A stretch of 64,000 bases of DNA from Ruminococcus flavefaciens (GCA_023662725.1 JAMPIL010000001.1:651796-715795); one strand, 5' to 3'; counted from the first letter of the stretch, positions 40,031-48,786 are shown. Notes: generated by a model from the letters alone, not told the origin. A program made the numbers and translations.

Positions 40031-42505
40031 ATGAAACTTACAAAACGTCTGCTCGCTTCGGCTATGTGCGCAGCGACAGCTTTATGTTCGGCAACATCGG
40101 TATTCCCTGCTGTAAACGCAGCAGAAGAGCTTGCCGATTCTCTCGCAAACGATTCCGGACTCGATTACGATTTTGCCCGTGCTCTACAGTATTCTATCTA
40201 CTTCTATGACGCTAATATGTGCGGAACAGAGGTTGAGGAAAATAATCTTTATTCATGGAGAGGCAACTGTCATACTTACGATGCGCAGGTTCCGCTTAAA
40301 CCCATGGCTGACAGCAAAAGCCCCGGAACAAATCTTTCTCAGTCTTTCATTGACAAATATAGGGATATTCTCGATCCCGACGGCGACGGATGCGTCGACG
40401 TTGCAGGCGGTTTCCACGACGCCGGAGATCACGTTGAATTCGGTATGCCGGAAAATTACGCCGCTTCAACAGTCGGCTGGGGATATTATGAATTCCGTGA
40501 TTCATATGTAAAAACAGGTCAGCAGGATCATGTTGAAACTATCCTCCGCTATTTCAACGATTATCTGATGAAGTGTACTTTTCTTGATGACAGCGGAAAG
40601 GTAATCGCTCACTGCTATCAGGTAGGCGACGGAGATATCGACCACGCTTACTGGAACTCTCCTGAAGTCGACAGCATGGTTCGTCCAGCATTTTTCCTCA
40701 CTGCCGATAAGCCGCAAACCGATTACGTCGCTTCCGCAGCAGCTTCCCTCGCTATAAATTACCTCAATTTCAAGGACACAGATAAGGAATACGCTCAGAA
40801 ATCTCTTGATTACGCAGTTGCACTCTTTGATTTCGCTATCGAAAACCCAAAGGAACTAAGCGATAACGAAGATGGTCCTAAAGCCTACTACCGCTCAAGC
40901 AAATGGGAAGACGACTACTGCTGGGCTGCCGCATGGCTTTACAAAATAACCGGCGACCATAAATATCTTGAGGAAATTTATCCCAATTACGATTACTATG
41001 CTGCCCCCTGCTACGTTCACTGCTGGAACGACGTCTGGGGCGGAGCGCAGTGCATTCTCGGAGAAATTTCTATGGATAAACCTCTTAAAGAGGGCGAACA
41101 CGTCTACCCCGGATTTATTGACGAATTCAAAGAGGCAGCAGGAAAAAGCCCATACGAAGAAATGGACTGCTGGGATTCGATATCAAAGGCTGTTGAAACA
41201 TATATGTCAGGCGGAGTAGGCTCAATCACTCCAGCCGGATACTGGTGGCTTGATACATGGGGTTCTGCACGCTACAACACCGCAGCGCAGCTTGTCGCTC
41301 TTGTATACGATAAGTATAACAACAATGGCAAGCCCGGAAAATACAGTGAATGGGCAAAAAGTCAGATGGAATACATAATGGGAGACAATCCGCTGAATCG
41401 TTCATATATTGTCGGATATAATGAAAACTCCGTTAAATATCCGCACCACAGAGCTTGTTCTGGTCTTACAAAGTGTGAAGATCCGGATGAACACAGATAC
41501 GTTCTTTACGGAGCTCTTGCCGGAGGTCCTGATGCTGCGGATAAGCACAACGATACTACTGCCGACTGGATATACAACGAAGTTACGATCGACTATAATG
41601 CTGCTTTCGTAGGAGCTTGCGCCGGTCTTTATGAATTCTTCGGAACAGATGAAATGCAGCCGACTAAGGATTTTCCTCCGGCTCCAAAATACAGCGGTGG
41701 AAATGGCGGCGGAAACAATTACTGGGTAAACGCCTGCGGAATTGACGATCTTAACGCCGACGGCTGCGGAGTTACAAAGGTTTCATTAATGGTTATGACC
41801 GATTCAACTAAAATCAATGATGATATTTCCGTGCGTTACTACTTCAACAGCTCGGAAATCTCCGATGTGAACACAGTAACGGCAAGCAAATTATATGACC
41901 AGGCAGAAATGGAAGCAGGTGCAAAAAGCACGATCAGCGGTCCTTATAAGTACGATAAAACGCCTGACACTTACTATATAGAAATCAAATGGGACGGATA
42001 TAATATCGCTAATTCCGGCAAAAAATATCAGTTCACTGTCGGAATGTATTACGGAGATAAATGGAATCCGGCTAACGACTGGAGTTATGACGGTCTTAAA
42101 ATATTTACTGATGACGGAGCATTTTTCGGCACAGGAAACGAGGTTAAAACAGATAATATCTGCGTTTATTCCAACGGAATTCATATCGGCGGAACCGAGC
42201 CTGACGGAAGCACTCCTGTAAAGGAAGAAGATCCTACCAATCCGTCTGAGGGTGATGACGACATTCTTTACGGTGATGCAAACTGCGATGGAACTGTGGA
42301 TATGTCTGATGCAGTTCTTATCATGCAGTCGCTCTCTAATCCCGACAAATACGGAATTGACGGTACAGACAAATCTGCTCTCACATTAGCAGGAGCCAAA
42401 AATGGTGATTGCTATATGCCCGGTGACGGACTTACAAACAATGACGCTCTTGCTATTCAGAAATTTAAGCTTGATTTGATCCCCTCTCTCCCGGAAACTA
42501 TCTAA
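40031..42505 (+). CDS. Cellulosomal GH9 cellulase with CBM3-like module and dockerin
   Basis: This 824-residue secreted endoglucanase (family 9) cleaves cellulose by inversion. The signal peptide (1-30, ending VNA) is followed by the (alpha/alpha)6 catalytic domain (about 40-545). Catalytic residues are Asp130/Asp133 in GGFHDAGDHVEFG and Glu517 in NEVTIDYNAAFVG, with the family loop YVLYGALAGGPD. A beta-sandwich like CBM3c follows (about 555-710; YWVNACGIDDLNADGCG, IKWDGYNI), typical of processive GH9s. The C-terminal type-I dockerin (about 748-820) uses GDANCDGTVDMSDAVLIMQ. An SD (TTGGAGG) lies seven bases upstream. It ends at a strong terminator. Confidence 0.94.
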   Translation: MKLTKRLLASAMCAATALCSATSVFPAVNAAEELADSLANDSGLDYDFARALQYSIYFYDANMCGTEVEENNLYSWRGNCHTYDAQVPLKPMADSKSPGTNLSQSFIDKYRDILDPDGDGCVDVAGGFHDAGDHVEFGMPENYAASTVGWGYYEFRDSYVKTGQQDHVETILRYFNDYLMKCTFLDDSGKVIAHCYQVGDGDIDHAYWNSPEVDSMVRPAFFLTADKPQTDYVASAAASLAINYLNFKDTDKEYAQKSLDYAVALFDFAIENPKELSDNEDGPKAYYRSSKWEDDYCWAAAWLYKITGDHKYLEEIYPNYDYYAAPCYVHCWNDVWGGAQCILGEISMDKPLKEGEHVYPGFIDEFKEAAGKSPYEEMDCWDSISKAVETYMSGGVGSITPAGYWWLDTWGSARYNTAAQLVALVYDKYNNNGKPGKYSEWAKSQMEYIMGDNPLNRSYIVGYNENSVKYPHHRACSGLTKCEDPDEHRYVLYGALAGGPDAADKHNDTTADWIYNEVTIDYNAAFVGACAGLYEFFGTDEMQPTKDFPPAPKYSGGNGGGNNYWVNACGIDDLNADGCGVTKVSLMVMTDSTKINDDISVRYYFNSSEISDVNTVTASKLYDQAEMEAGAKSTISGPYKYDKTPDTYYIEIKWDGYNIANSGKKYQFTVGMYYGDKWNPANDWSYDGLKIFTDDGAFFGTGNEVKTDNICVYSNGIHIGGTEPDGSTPVKEEDPTNPSEGDDDILYGDANCDGTVDMSDAVLIMQSLSNPDKYGIDGTDKSALTLAGAKNGDCYMPGDGLTNNDALAIQKFKLDLIPSLPETI

Positions 42506-42514
42506 AATTTTTAC

Positions 42515-42541
42515 TGGGCAGCCGATATGGCTGCCCATTTT
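42515..42541 (+). terminator. Terminator of the GH26-GH9 operon
   Basis: A 9-bp perfect stem (TGGGCAGCC 42515-42523 with 42529-42537) and a TTTT run form a strong terminator. Confidence 0.85.
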
Positions 42542-42593
42542 CATTTTGTAAATGCTTTTTCACACAACTTTCATAAATCTCACAATTTACTTA

Positions 42594-42622
42594 TTGTTTT
42601 TCTTTTAAATATATGTTATAAT
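42594..42622 (+). promoter_or_regulatory. Extended -10 promoter of ftsH
   Basis: TTGTTT (42594-42599), a 17-bp spacer and TGTTATAAT (TATAAT 42617-42622 with TG one base upstream) make an extended -10 promoter. The leader to the ATG is about 160 nt. Confidence 0.7.
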
Positions 42623-42626
42623 CATT

Positions 42627-42774
42627 TTAGGTAAATCTTTAAAAGCCTGTTTGGTTAAACAAAAATCAGATAGTGCACCATTTTCTGAAATGGTTTACAC
42701 GGCAAATAACGTGCATGGCTGATTTTTGATCAGAAGAAGTTTTTAGGAATTACCTTAAGTAATACTTTAAGGAG
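42627..42774 (+). ncRNA. Structured ftsH leader RNA (candidate cis-regulatory element)
   Basis: The leader folds by eye into a closing helix (AGGTAA 42631-42636 with TTACCT about 42751-42758, extended by TCTT/AAAA pairing). Inside is a helix AAAAATCAG / CTGATTTTT with two hairpins (ACCATTT-TCTG-AAATGGT and CACG-8-CGTG). After it, CCTTAA pairs with TTAAGG, which would cover the ftsH SD (AAGGAG). The closing helix and its 3' flank are nearly identical to those of the thrH leader. No known riboswitch motif was recognised. Confidence 0.5.
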
Positions 42775-42786
42775 TTGATTTTCTTA

Positions 42787-44622
42787 ATGAAAGAAGAAAA
42801 CAAAAATAATAAAAAAAGTTATCTGATTTTTGCCGTAATTGCAATTATCCTGCTGCTCCTGTATAACGCTTTTATCATTCCGGCTGTCAAAAAAGCTCAA
42901 ATAAAGGACACTAATTACAGTTTCTTCCTGAAACAGGTAGATGCAGGAACGGTTTCGCAGGTTCAGATCAAAGAGGACACCATTCTGTTTCAGGTAACTG
43001 GTACAAACGGATCTAAACAGCTGTATTCGACAATTAAGATAGACGATCCCGACCTTGTTTCAAAGCTTTACGAAAAAGGTGATATTGATTTCACAGGAAG
43101 TATCGAGAGAACAAGTCCTGTTGCAAATTTTCTTATTTCATGGGTTCTTCCGATAGTTTTCATGATAGTTATTTGGAACATTCTTATGCGTGGAATGAGC
43201 AAGCGTATGGGCGGAATGGGAAATGCAATGTCCTTTGGAAAAAGCAATGCCAAAATCTATGTTAAAGCTCAGACCGGAAAAACTTTTGCCGATGTTGCCG
43301 GACAGGATGAAGCTAAAGAAGCCCTTGAAGAAATCGTGGATTTTCTGCATAATCCTGATAAATACTCCGATATAGGTGCAAATCTGCCTAAAGGCGCTCT
43401 TCTCGTAGGTCCTCCCGGAACAGGTAAAACTCTTCTTGCACAAGCTGTTGCAGGAGAGGCAAATGTTCCGTTTTTCTCGATTTCAGGATCTGAATTTGTA
43501 GAAATGTTTGTCGGAATGGGCGCTGCAAAAGTTCGTGATCTTTTCCAACAGGCTAATGAAAAAGCCCCGTGTATCGTCTTTATCGACGAAATCGACACTA
43601 TCGGCAAAAAACGTGATGGTCAGGTAGGCGGAAACGATGAACGTGAGCAGACTCTTAACCAGCTCCTTACCGAAATGGACGGATTTGACGGCAAAAAGGG
43701 AGTCGTTATTCTTGCAGCAACAAACCGTCCAGAATCGCTTGATCCGGCTCTTCTTCGTCCCGGAAGATTCGATAGAAGAATTCCTGCCGAGCTTCCCGAT
43801 ATGGGCGGAAGAGAAGCAATTCTTAAAGTTCATGCAAAGAAAATAAAAACCGAACCGGATATTGATTATAACGCTATCGCAAGAGCAACCGCAGGCGCTT
43901 CCGGCGCAGAGCTTGCCAATATCATAAATGAAGCTGCCCTCAGAGCAGTGCGAAATGGCAGACACCTTGTTAATCAATCTGATCTTGAAGAAAGCGTTGA
44001 AGTTGTCATTGCCGGATATCAGAGAAAAAATGCAGTTATTTCTCAGAAAGAAAAAGAAATTATAGCTTACCACGAGATCGGTCATGCTCTTGTTGCAGCA
44101 ATGCAAAAAGATTCTGCTCCGGTACATAAAATCACCATTATCCCCCGTACTTCCGGAGCTTTGGGTTATACGATGCAGATAGACGAAGGCGAGAAGTTCC
44201 TGCTGACTAAGGAAGAAGCTCTCGCAAGAATAGCTACTCTTACCGGAGGACGTTCCGCAGAAGAACTCATTTTCAATACTTGCACCAGCGGCGCTTCAAA
44301 CGATATAGAAAAGTCCACACAGCTTGCAAGAGCTATGGTAACACGCTATGGCATGAGTGGAAGTTTCGATATGATAGCTCTTGAAACCGTTAATAATCAG
44401 TATCTTGGCGGTGACACATCACTTGTATGTTCACCTGAAACCGCTGCTAAAATCGACGATGAAGTCAACAGCATCGTCCGGAGCGCTCATGCAAAGGCTG
44501 TTCAGATACTCTCTGATAACATCGATAAACTCCATGAACTTGCACATTTTCTCCTTGAAAAGGAAACGATCACCGGAGAGGAATTTATGGCGATTCTTAA
44601 CGAAACAGTCACAGCAAGTTAA
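42787..44622 (+). CDS. ftsH: ATP-dependent zinc metalloprotease FtsH
   Basis: This 611-residue membrane AAA+ protease degrades misfolded membrane proteins and short-lived regulators. TM1 (about 12-32) and TM2 (about 115-135) flank an extracellular domain. The AAA domain has GPPGTGKT (about 203), FIDEIDTIG and the pore residues FVGMGAAKV (MFVGMG), plus the second region of homology ([20 protein letters not shown]). The zinc site HEIGH (about 428) and a downstream Asp complete the protease. The ATG at 42787 is 12 bases past the SD; an in-frame TTG at 42775 abuts it. It is a single-gene unit with a long structured leader and a bidirectional terminator. Confidence 0.97.
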   Translation: MKEENKNNKKSYLIFAVIAIILLLLYNAFIIPAVKKAQIKDTNYSFFLKQVDAGTVSQVQIKEDTILFQVTGTNGSKQLYSTIKIDDPDLVSKLYEKGDIDFTGSIERTSPVANFLISWVLPIVFMIVIWNILMRGMSKRMGGMGNAMSFGKSNAKIYVKAQTGKTFADVAGQDEAKEALEEIVDFLHNPDKYSDIGANLPKGALLVGPPGTGKTLLAQAVAGEANVPFFSISGSEFVEMFVGMGAAKVRDLFQQANEKAPCIVFIDEIDTIGKKRDGQVGGNDEREQTLNQLLTEMDGFDGKKGVVILAATNRPESLDPALLRPGRFDRRIPAELPDMGGREAILKVHAKKIKTEPDIDYNAIARATAGASGAELANIINEAALRAVRNGRHLVNQSDLEESVEVVIAGYQRKNAVISQKEKEIIAYHEIGHALVAAMQKDSAPVHKITIIPRTSGALGYTMQIDEGEKFLLTKEEALARIATLTGGRSAEELIFNTCTSGASNDIEKSTQLARAMVTRYGMSGSFDMIALETVNNQYLGGDTSLVCSPETAAKIDDEVNSIVRSAHAKAVQILSDNIDKLHELAHFLLEKETITGEEFMAILNETVTAS

Positions 44623-44642
44623 TATCCTAAATATTTTCAAAT

Positions 44643-44681
44643 AAAAACCTGCCGGCATAGAAATTTATGCCGACAGGTTTT
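44643..44681. terminator. Bidirectional terminator between ftsH and the convergent gene
   Basis: AAAACCTG-CCGGCAT and ATGCCGA-CAGGTTTT pair with a small internal mismatch. T-runs occur on both strands, so it serves ftsH (plus) and the gene ending at 44696 (minus). Confidence 0.8.
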
Positions 44682-44695
44682 AAAATATAATTTTT

Positions 44696-45754
44696 TTATT
44701 TTGTTTTATAATTTAAAGTATTAAATTCGTTCACATTTATGTTTTCATCAATAAAAACAGAATCAGCTTGAACATATCCCATTAACTCATCATTCGCATT
44801 AAAATTTTCATACTTTAATAATATACCCGTATTCAAATCAACATACATTTTAAATTGGTTACCTTCATAAGTTCCATTGATTAAAACGCATTCTCTTCCA
44901 AGAATATTTTCTCTTCCTGATATCTCCCATGAAGAAAAATCAACAAGATGCGACATGGCATATGATTGAGGAAACAAGCAGGAATTTCCTGATATTCCAA
45001 GATTTGTTATATCATTCCTGTTTACAGCTAGCGTTTCACCGTCATCCAATGAAATCACCCTGTCATTATCGCTGATGCAAAATTCTATCGGTATGCCTTT
45101 ACTTGACGAATCATATGTCAGATTATCCGAATCAACAACATATTCCATTCCGTCGGCAACAAAAACTTCCATAATTTTTTTGCCGTTTTGAGATTCACTT
45201 TCATAAGCAACCTGTTTATCAATATCTGTCTGAAAATTAATATACACAGGATAATCAATATTCATAGCATATGTCATAGAGCCTTCCGCAGTATTAAAAT
45301 AATCAACGCTATTCAGCATCATATGATAAATGTAACTTTTAGCTTCCAAAGAATCGAACGCTGAATTTTTTGCTGCAGTAACATATTTCTGTGTGTAAAT
45401 TAAAGGAGAACCGTCTATATTATAGTAAAGCTCAGTTCCTTCATCAATAATCTTATTCACCTCTTCCATACTATAAACCGGAAGAGTATTATTATGCAGT
45501 TCAAGGACATCATAATCATCATAAGATAAAGAAGAACGAACGATGCCCTCATTTTTTACTTCAACAATCGATTCTGTTTGATTTTCAATCGTTTCAGAAC
45601 CAGATGAAACTCCTGGAACTACACTAAACTGTGAATTATCAACCGCATCTACAATATTCTTTTTATTAATCCCGGCAATTATTGCATAAGCAGAAACTGA
45701 TGCGATTATTCCAAATGCAAGGATGCCTGTTAAAACAAAAGATTTAGCTTTCAT
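44696..45754 (-). CDS. Membrane-anchored protein with LolA-like C-terminal region, unknown function
   Basis: This protein of about 352 residues has one N-terminal transmembrane anchor or uncleaved signal (about 6-26). A Ser/Glu-rich linker follows, then about 270 extracellular residues. The end (SSWEISGRENILGRECVLI, FKMYVDLNTGILLKYENF) resembles the beta-rich LolA/RseB-like fold found in anti-sigma or lipoprotein-related proteins. That resemblance is by pattern only. No cysteine protease or hydrolase motif is seen. The start at 45754 has GGTGA six bases upstream. It follows a small secreted protein gene by 21 bp on the minus strand, behind a consensus promoter. The pair is unrelated in strand and composition to ftsH. 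Confidence 0.6.
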   Translation of the reverse strand: MKAKSFVLTGILAFGIIASVSAYAIIAGINKKNIVDAVDNSQFSVVPGVSSGSETIENQTESIVEVKNEGIVRSSLSYDDYDVLELHNNTLPVYSMEEVNKIIDEGTELYYNIDGSPLIYTQKYVTAAKNSAFDSLEAKSYIYHMMLNSVDYFNTAEGSMTYAMNIDYPVYINFQTDIDKQVAYESESQNGKKIMEVFVADGMEYVVDSDNLTYDSSSKGIPIEFCISDNDRVISLDDGETLAVNRNDITNLGISGNSCLFPQSYAMSHLVDFSSWEISGRENILGRECVLINGTYEGNQFKMYVDLNTGILLKYENFNANDELMGYVQADSVFIDENINVNEFNTLNYKTK

Positions 45755-45775
45755 ATTTTTCACCATACTTTCTAA

Positions 45776-46300
45776 TTATGAAAAGATTACCTGCACTCCA
45801 TCAGCCGCTGTAGTATAACCATATGATGAGCCCGCTTCTAACACCACACCGTAAAGAGCTACTGTTTTTTCGCCAACGGCAGTTAACGGAGTAAGCCTAA
45901 CCTTACCAACATAATTCCAGCCTCTCGCCGCTGTGTTTTGATTAAGAGTCCCAATAGCGTACTGATAACTTGCAACCGCTGAATATTTTGCCCGTGGGTC
46001 TGTAAACGATGAATCGTTAACATAAGCATAAAGAGAAACATCTATGCCGGTATATGATACTTTTATATCATTGTCTAAATTCCACGAATACTGCTTTGTA
46101 TATCCACTGCTTTGTGTTCTGGCATCGTTCCTATAGTATGCACTTGAGGTTATGTATGTATCAAAACCATTACGACCATTACTATAACCTTTGGAATCAT
46201 CGTTATCAATATAAAGAGCCTTTGAATTCAATGACATCATCGTACAAAGTAAAACATTTATTCCCATGCATGATGCTAAAACTTTATCAATTAACTTCAT
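45776..46300 (-). CDS. Small secreted protein, unknown function
   Basis: This 174-residue protein has a signal peptide (about 1-30, MKLIDKVLASCMGINVLLC...). The mature part is rich in Tyr, Ser, Asn and Gly (YITSSAYYRNDARTQSSGY) and has predicted beta strands. It has no cysteine in the mature part and no recognised domain. The start at 46300 has AGGGAA ten bases upstream; an in-frame ATG at 46342 would add a charged extension before the signal. It is the first gene of a two-gene unit with the anchored protein downstream. A secreted effector with a membrane partner is one reading of the pair, but nothing in the sequence proves it. Confidence 0.6.
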   Translation of the reverse strand: MKLIDKVLASCMGINVLLCTMMSLNSKALYIDNDDSKGYSNGRNGFDTYITSSAYYRNDARTQSSGYTKQYSWNLDNDIKVSYTGIDVSLYAYVNDSSFTDPRAKYSAVASYQYAIGTLNQNTAARGWNYVGKVRLTPLTAVGEKTVALYGVVLEAGSSYGYTTAADGVQVIFS

Positions 46301-46340
46301 TATTAAACATTTCCCTATTTTAATATATTCATTTGTCATC

Positions 46341-46379
46341 AATAATTATTACATCAACGTAATTTTTACGATAATTATT
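46341..46379 (-). promoter_or_regulatory. Leader hairpin of the secreted-protein pair
   Basis: AATAATTAT (46341-46349) pairs with ATAATTATT (46371-46379), enclosing a second inverted repeat CGTAA-TTT-TTACG (46358-46370). The stem lies in the 5' leader between promoter and start and may be an operator or RNA structure. Confidence 0.45.
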
Positions 46380-46387
46380 TTTCTTAT

Positions 46388-46416
46388 ATTATATAATGTC
46401 CTCATCAAATTGTCAA
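46388..46416 (-). promoter_or_regulatory. Consensus promoter of the secreted-protein pair
   Basis: On the minus strand TTGACA (46411-46416) and TATAAT (46388-46393) are perfect hexamers with a 17-bp spacer. Confidence 0.85.
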
Positions 46417-46472
46417 GTGCTTTTGTTCATATTGCGCAGATAATTTTAATTTACTAAATTATAAAAAAACAC

Positions 46473-46501
46473 TTGACTAATCGGAAATAATATGCAATAA
46501 T
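46473..46501 (+). promoter_or_regulatory. Promoter of the small multidrug-export-type gene
   Basis: TTGACT (46473-46478) and an extended -10 TGCAATAAT (AATAAT 46496-46501) have a 17-bp spacer. It is divergent from the promoter at 46388. Confidence 0.55.
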
Positions 46502-46535
46502 AATATGTACATACTTACGAAAGAGAGAATTTATT

Positions 46536-47012
46536 ATGTTTGTTAATTATCTACTCACATTTTTAATTTCAATGGTTCCGATCGTTGAACTAAGAGGCGG
46601 CGTTCCATTTGGAATCATCCGAGGAATTGAGTGGTATAAAGCTCTTCCACTTTGCATGATCGCAAATATGATACCTGTTCCGTTTATCTTCTTTTTCGCA
46701 AGAAAAATTCTCGAATGGGGCAGTAATAAACCAGTGATCGGAAAATTTTTCTCATGGTGTCTCGAAAAAGGTCATCACGGCGGTGAAAAGCTTAAAGAAA
46801 AAGCAGGAAAGGGAATGTTCTGGGCTTTGCTTCTCTTTGTTGGAATCCCGCTTCCCGGAACAGGTGCTTGGACAGGCACTCTTGCCGCAAGCCTTCTTGA
46901 TCTTGATTTCAAAAAGAGCGTTCTTGCTGTTGTTCTCGGAGTTCTGCTCGCCGGAATCATTATGACAGTTCTTTCACTGCTCGGAGTTACTGCTTTTACT
47001 GCGGTCTCCTGA
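46536..47012 (+). CDS. Small multi-drug export family membrane protein (COG2426)
   Basis: This 158-residue protein has about four to five membrane segments. The family blocks are SMVPIVELRGGVPFGI (about 12-27) and FVGIPLPGTGAWTGTLAASLL (in part, about 102-122), with Glu/Arg and Pro/Gly residues that resemble the re-entrant loops of DedA-like proteins. Despite the family name, transport has not been shown for most members. It stands alone with its own promoter and a strong terminator (47025-47053). The start has the SD GAGAG nine bases upstream. Confidence 0.85.
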   Translation: MFVNYLLTFLISMVPIVELRGGVPFGIIRGIEWYKALPLCMIANMIPVPFIFFFARKILEWGSNKPVIGKFFSWCLEKGHHGGEKLKEKAGKGMFWALLLFVGIPLPGTGAWTGTLAASLLDLDFKKSVLAVVLGVLLAGIIMTVLSLLGVTAFTAVS

Positions 47013-47024
47013 TTATTTCCAAAC

Positions 47025-47053
47025 AAAAAAGTCCGGTTTTTCCGGACTTTTTT
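47025..47053 (+). terminator. Terminator after the COG2426 gene
   Basis: AAAAGTCCGG (47027-47036) pairs with CCGGACTTTT (47042-47051), followed by T residues; A residues upstream make it potentially bidirectional. Confidence 0.85.
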
Positions 47054-47099
47054 ATTTAAGACATAAATTACGCTGACGAAATCATATTCTTTGAAACAC

Positions 47100-47128
47100 T
47101 TGACGGAAACAATAAAAAAATGTATAAT
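47100..47128 (+). promoter_or_regulatory. Promoter of the lipoprotein PBP gene
   Basis: TTGACG (47100-47105) and TATAAT (47123-47128) have a 17-bp spacer, 46 bp before the ATG. Confidence 0.75.
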
Positions 47129-47173
47129 AAAGTCATACCGATTTTCCGGAAATTTTATTAAGGACGAAATGTT

Positions 47174-48652
47174 ATGCTTTATAAAATCAAGAAAATAATT
47201 TCCTTCATGCTTGTATCATCACTTTTGACAGCGTCTGTTTCATGCTCATCAACAGTAGACAAAGCGCAGAATGCACCATTTAAAGAAAGCGGAACAGATA
47301 CTCATACTGAACCAAGCTCCCAAAATAAAGAAATTTCCTCTTCTGCTGCATCAACTGTTCCCGAAACAACTGCTACTGAATCACAAGAAAAATCTGCGGA
47401 CTTAAAAGGAAATATTTATGATATAAACGGTAAACTACTGGTCTCCGAAGCAGATGACGGAACTTCCAAAAGGATTTATTTCGATGACTATGCAATTCCA
47501 TTCGCTAATATCGTAACAGAAATGTCGGATGGATATGATAAGGCTTTCGACGATATTCTCACTTCCGTGAACCATGTAGGAAATGACAACATCGGTCAGT
47601 CTATTCAGCTTACGCTCGATGCAGATGTTCAGTCCGCTATTTATCAGTATATGGAGAACATGAATATTATAGGTTCTGTAGTTGTGATGCGTACTGACGG
47701 TTCAATTATGGCACAAATATCTTATCCATCCTATGATCCACGAACGATCGCAGATCAGTCTTACGATGAAGAACTTGCGTGGGGTAAATGCGGAAATAAA
47801 GCATTCCAGAATTACGAACCCGGTTCTTGCTTCAAAATCATGTCGGAGGTTATTGCCGACAAGCATCAGATCTACTCTCTTTACGACGAGGGAACATGGG
47901 AATTTGACGGAACGGAAATAGTCAATTGGGATCATGATACCAACTTTTCATATCCTATCGCCGAACGCACACTCAATTCCGCATTTATCAATTCAAGCAA
48001 TATTTTCTTTGCAAAAGCTTTTGATCAAATAGGTTCGGAACAAGTTCTTTCCGACCTTGAAACCATTTTTCATTTCACTACTGATATTGAATGTGATTTT
48101 GGCCCTATTCACAATAATATCGAAATATATTGCGATGATGATCTTAGAAGAACGGCATTCGGTCAATCCTATGTGCTTACGTGTCCGATTTATCTTGCCG
48201 CTCTTGGAAGAGAAGCTGCTTTCGGGGATATGGTCAAACCTTTTGTACTAAAAAATATCGTTGACACAAACAATTTCAGCAGTATCATTTCAACAGGAAG
48301 TCAGGGAAACGAAATTATCGCTTCAATCCCGGAAAATTTAAGACAAAACCTACTTGATGGCATGAATGGCGTTGCTTCCAATCTTGGAGTTTCCGTTCCG
48401 CAGGGATACACTCTTTATGCTAAAACAGGAACAGCGGAAACTTGGCTTGGCGATTTTCTCTACATTACAGGATGTGTTAAAAATTCAAATGATATCGGCA
48501 GTGCAACTTATGAAACCTATGAAAATTATGGCAATTCCGGCTCTTACATCATTGTTTTGCAGGTTCAGAATCCAGAGTATCATGGCTTTAAATTTGCAAG
48601 CGAATCTGCTCGTTTATATCAAGGAATTGTTGATATAGCTGTTGGAAATTAA
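47174..48652 (+). CDS. Lipoprotein penicillin-binding transpeptidase
   Basis: This 492-residue secreted D,D-transpeptidase-like protein has a lipobox ending SVSC (Cys24), so it is lipid-anchored and not held by the usual membrane helix. A Ser/Thr-rich linker (25-75) leads to a short region KGNIYDINGKLL, normally the start of the class B PBP pedestal, which is greatly shortened. The transpeptidase domain (about 145-490) has the active-site SxxK (Ser218-Cys-Phe-Lys221), SxN (Ser274-Ser-Asn276) and KTG (417-419) motifs. The closest general group is FtsI/PbpA/SpoVD class B PBPs. A cell-wall crosslinking or beta-lactam-binding role is likely. Monocistronic. Confidence 0.82.
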   Translation: MLYKIKKIISFMLVSSLLTASVSCSSTVDKAQNAPFKESGTDTHTEPSSQNKEISSSAASTVPETTATESQEKSADLKGNIYDINGKLLVSEADDGTSKRIYFDDYAIPFANIVTEMSDGYDKAFDDILTSVNHVGNDNIGQSIQLTLDADVQSAIYQYMENMNIIGSVVVMRTDGSIMAQISYPSYDPRTIADQSYDEELAWGKCGNKAFQNYEPGSCFKIMSEVIADKHQIYSLYDEGTWEFDGTEIVNWDHDTNFSYPIAERTLNSAFINSSNIFFAKAFDQIGSEQVLSDLETIFHFTTDIECDFGPIHNNIEIYCDDDLRRTAFGQSYVLTCPIYLAALGREAAFGDMVKPFVLKNIVDTNNFSSIISTGSQGNEIIASIPENLRQNLLDGMNGVASNLGVSVPQGYTLYAKTGTAETWLGDFLYITGCVKNSNDIGSATYETYENYGNSGSYIIVLQVQNPEYHGFKFASESARLYQGIVDIAVGN

Positions 48653-48665
48653 TTTTTGCCAAAGC

Positions 48666-48694
48666 TTTACAAAATCAAAATTTTGTAGTATAAT
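48666..48694 (+). promoter_or_regulatory. Promoter of thrH
   Basis: TTTACA (48666-48671) and TATAAT (48689-48694) have a 17-bp spacer. Transcription would begin inside or just before the leader hairpin at 48696. Confidence 0.75.
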
Positions 48695-48695
48695 T

Positions 48696-48750
48696 AAGGT
48701 AACCTCTAATCCCCCTGTTTTTCTCGAAAGGTGTTTTTAGAGGTTACCTT
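48696..48750 (+). ncRNA. thrH leader stem-loop (shares closing helix with the ftsH leader)
   Basis: AAGGTAACCTCTAA (48696-48709) and TTAGAGGTTACCTT (48737-48750) form a perfect 14-bp helix with a 27-base loop (CCCCCTG...CGAAAGGTG, where CC/GG pairing is possible). The right arm and flank, GTTTTTAG-NNN-TTACCTTAAG, equal those of the ftsH leader at 18 of 21 positions. It begins at the predicted transcript start. There is no T-run, so it is not a plain terminator. Confidence 0.6.
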
Positions 48751-48786
48751 AAGATAGTTTAAACTTATTTTACTGGAGGAATAATT

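Noticed and set aside
42660-42740. Possible self-cleaving ribozyme or known riboswitch in the ftsH leader
   Set aside because: The conserved cores of hammerhead, twister, pistol, purine, preQ1, SAM and c-di-GMP elements were looked for by eye and not found.
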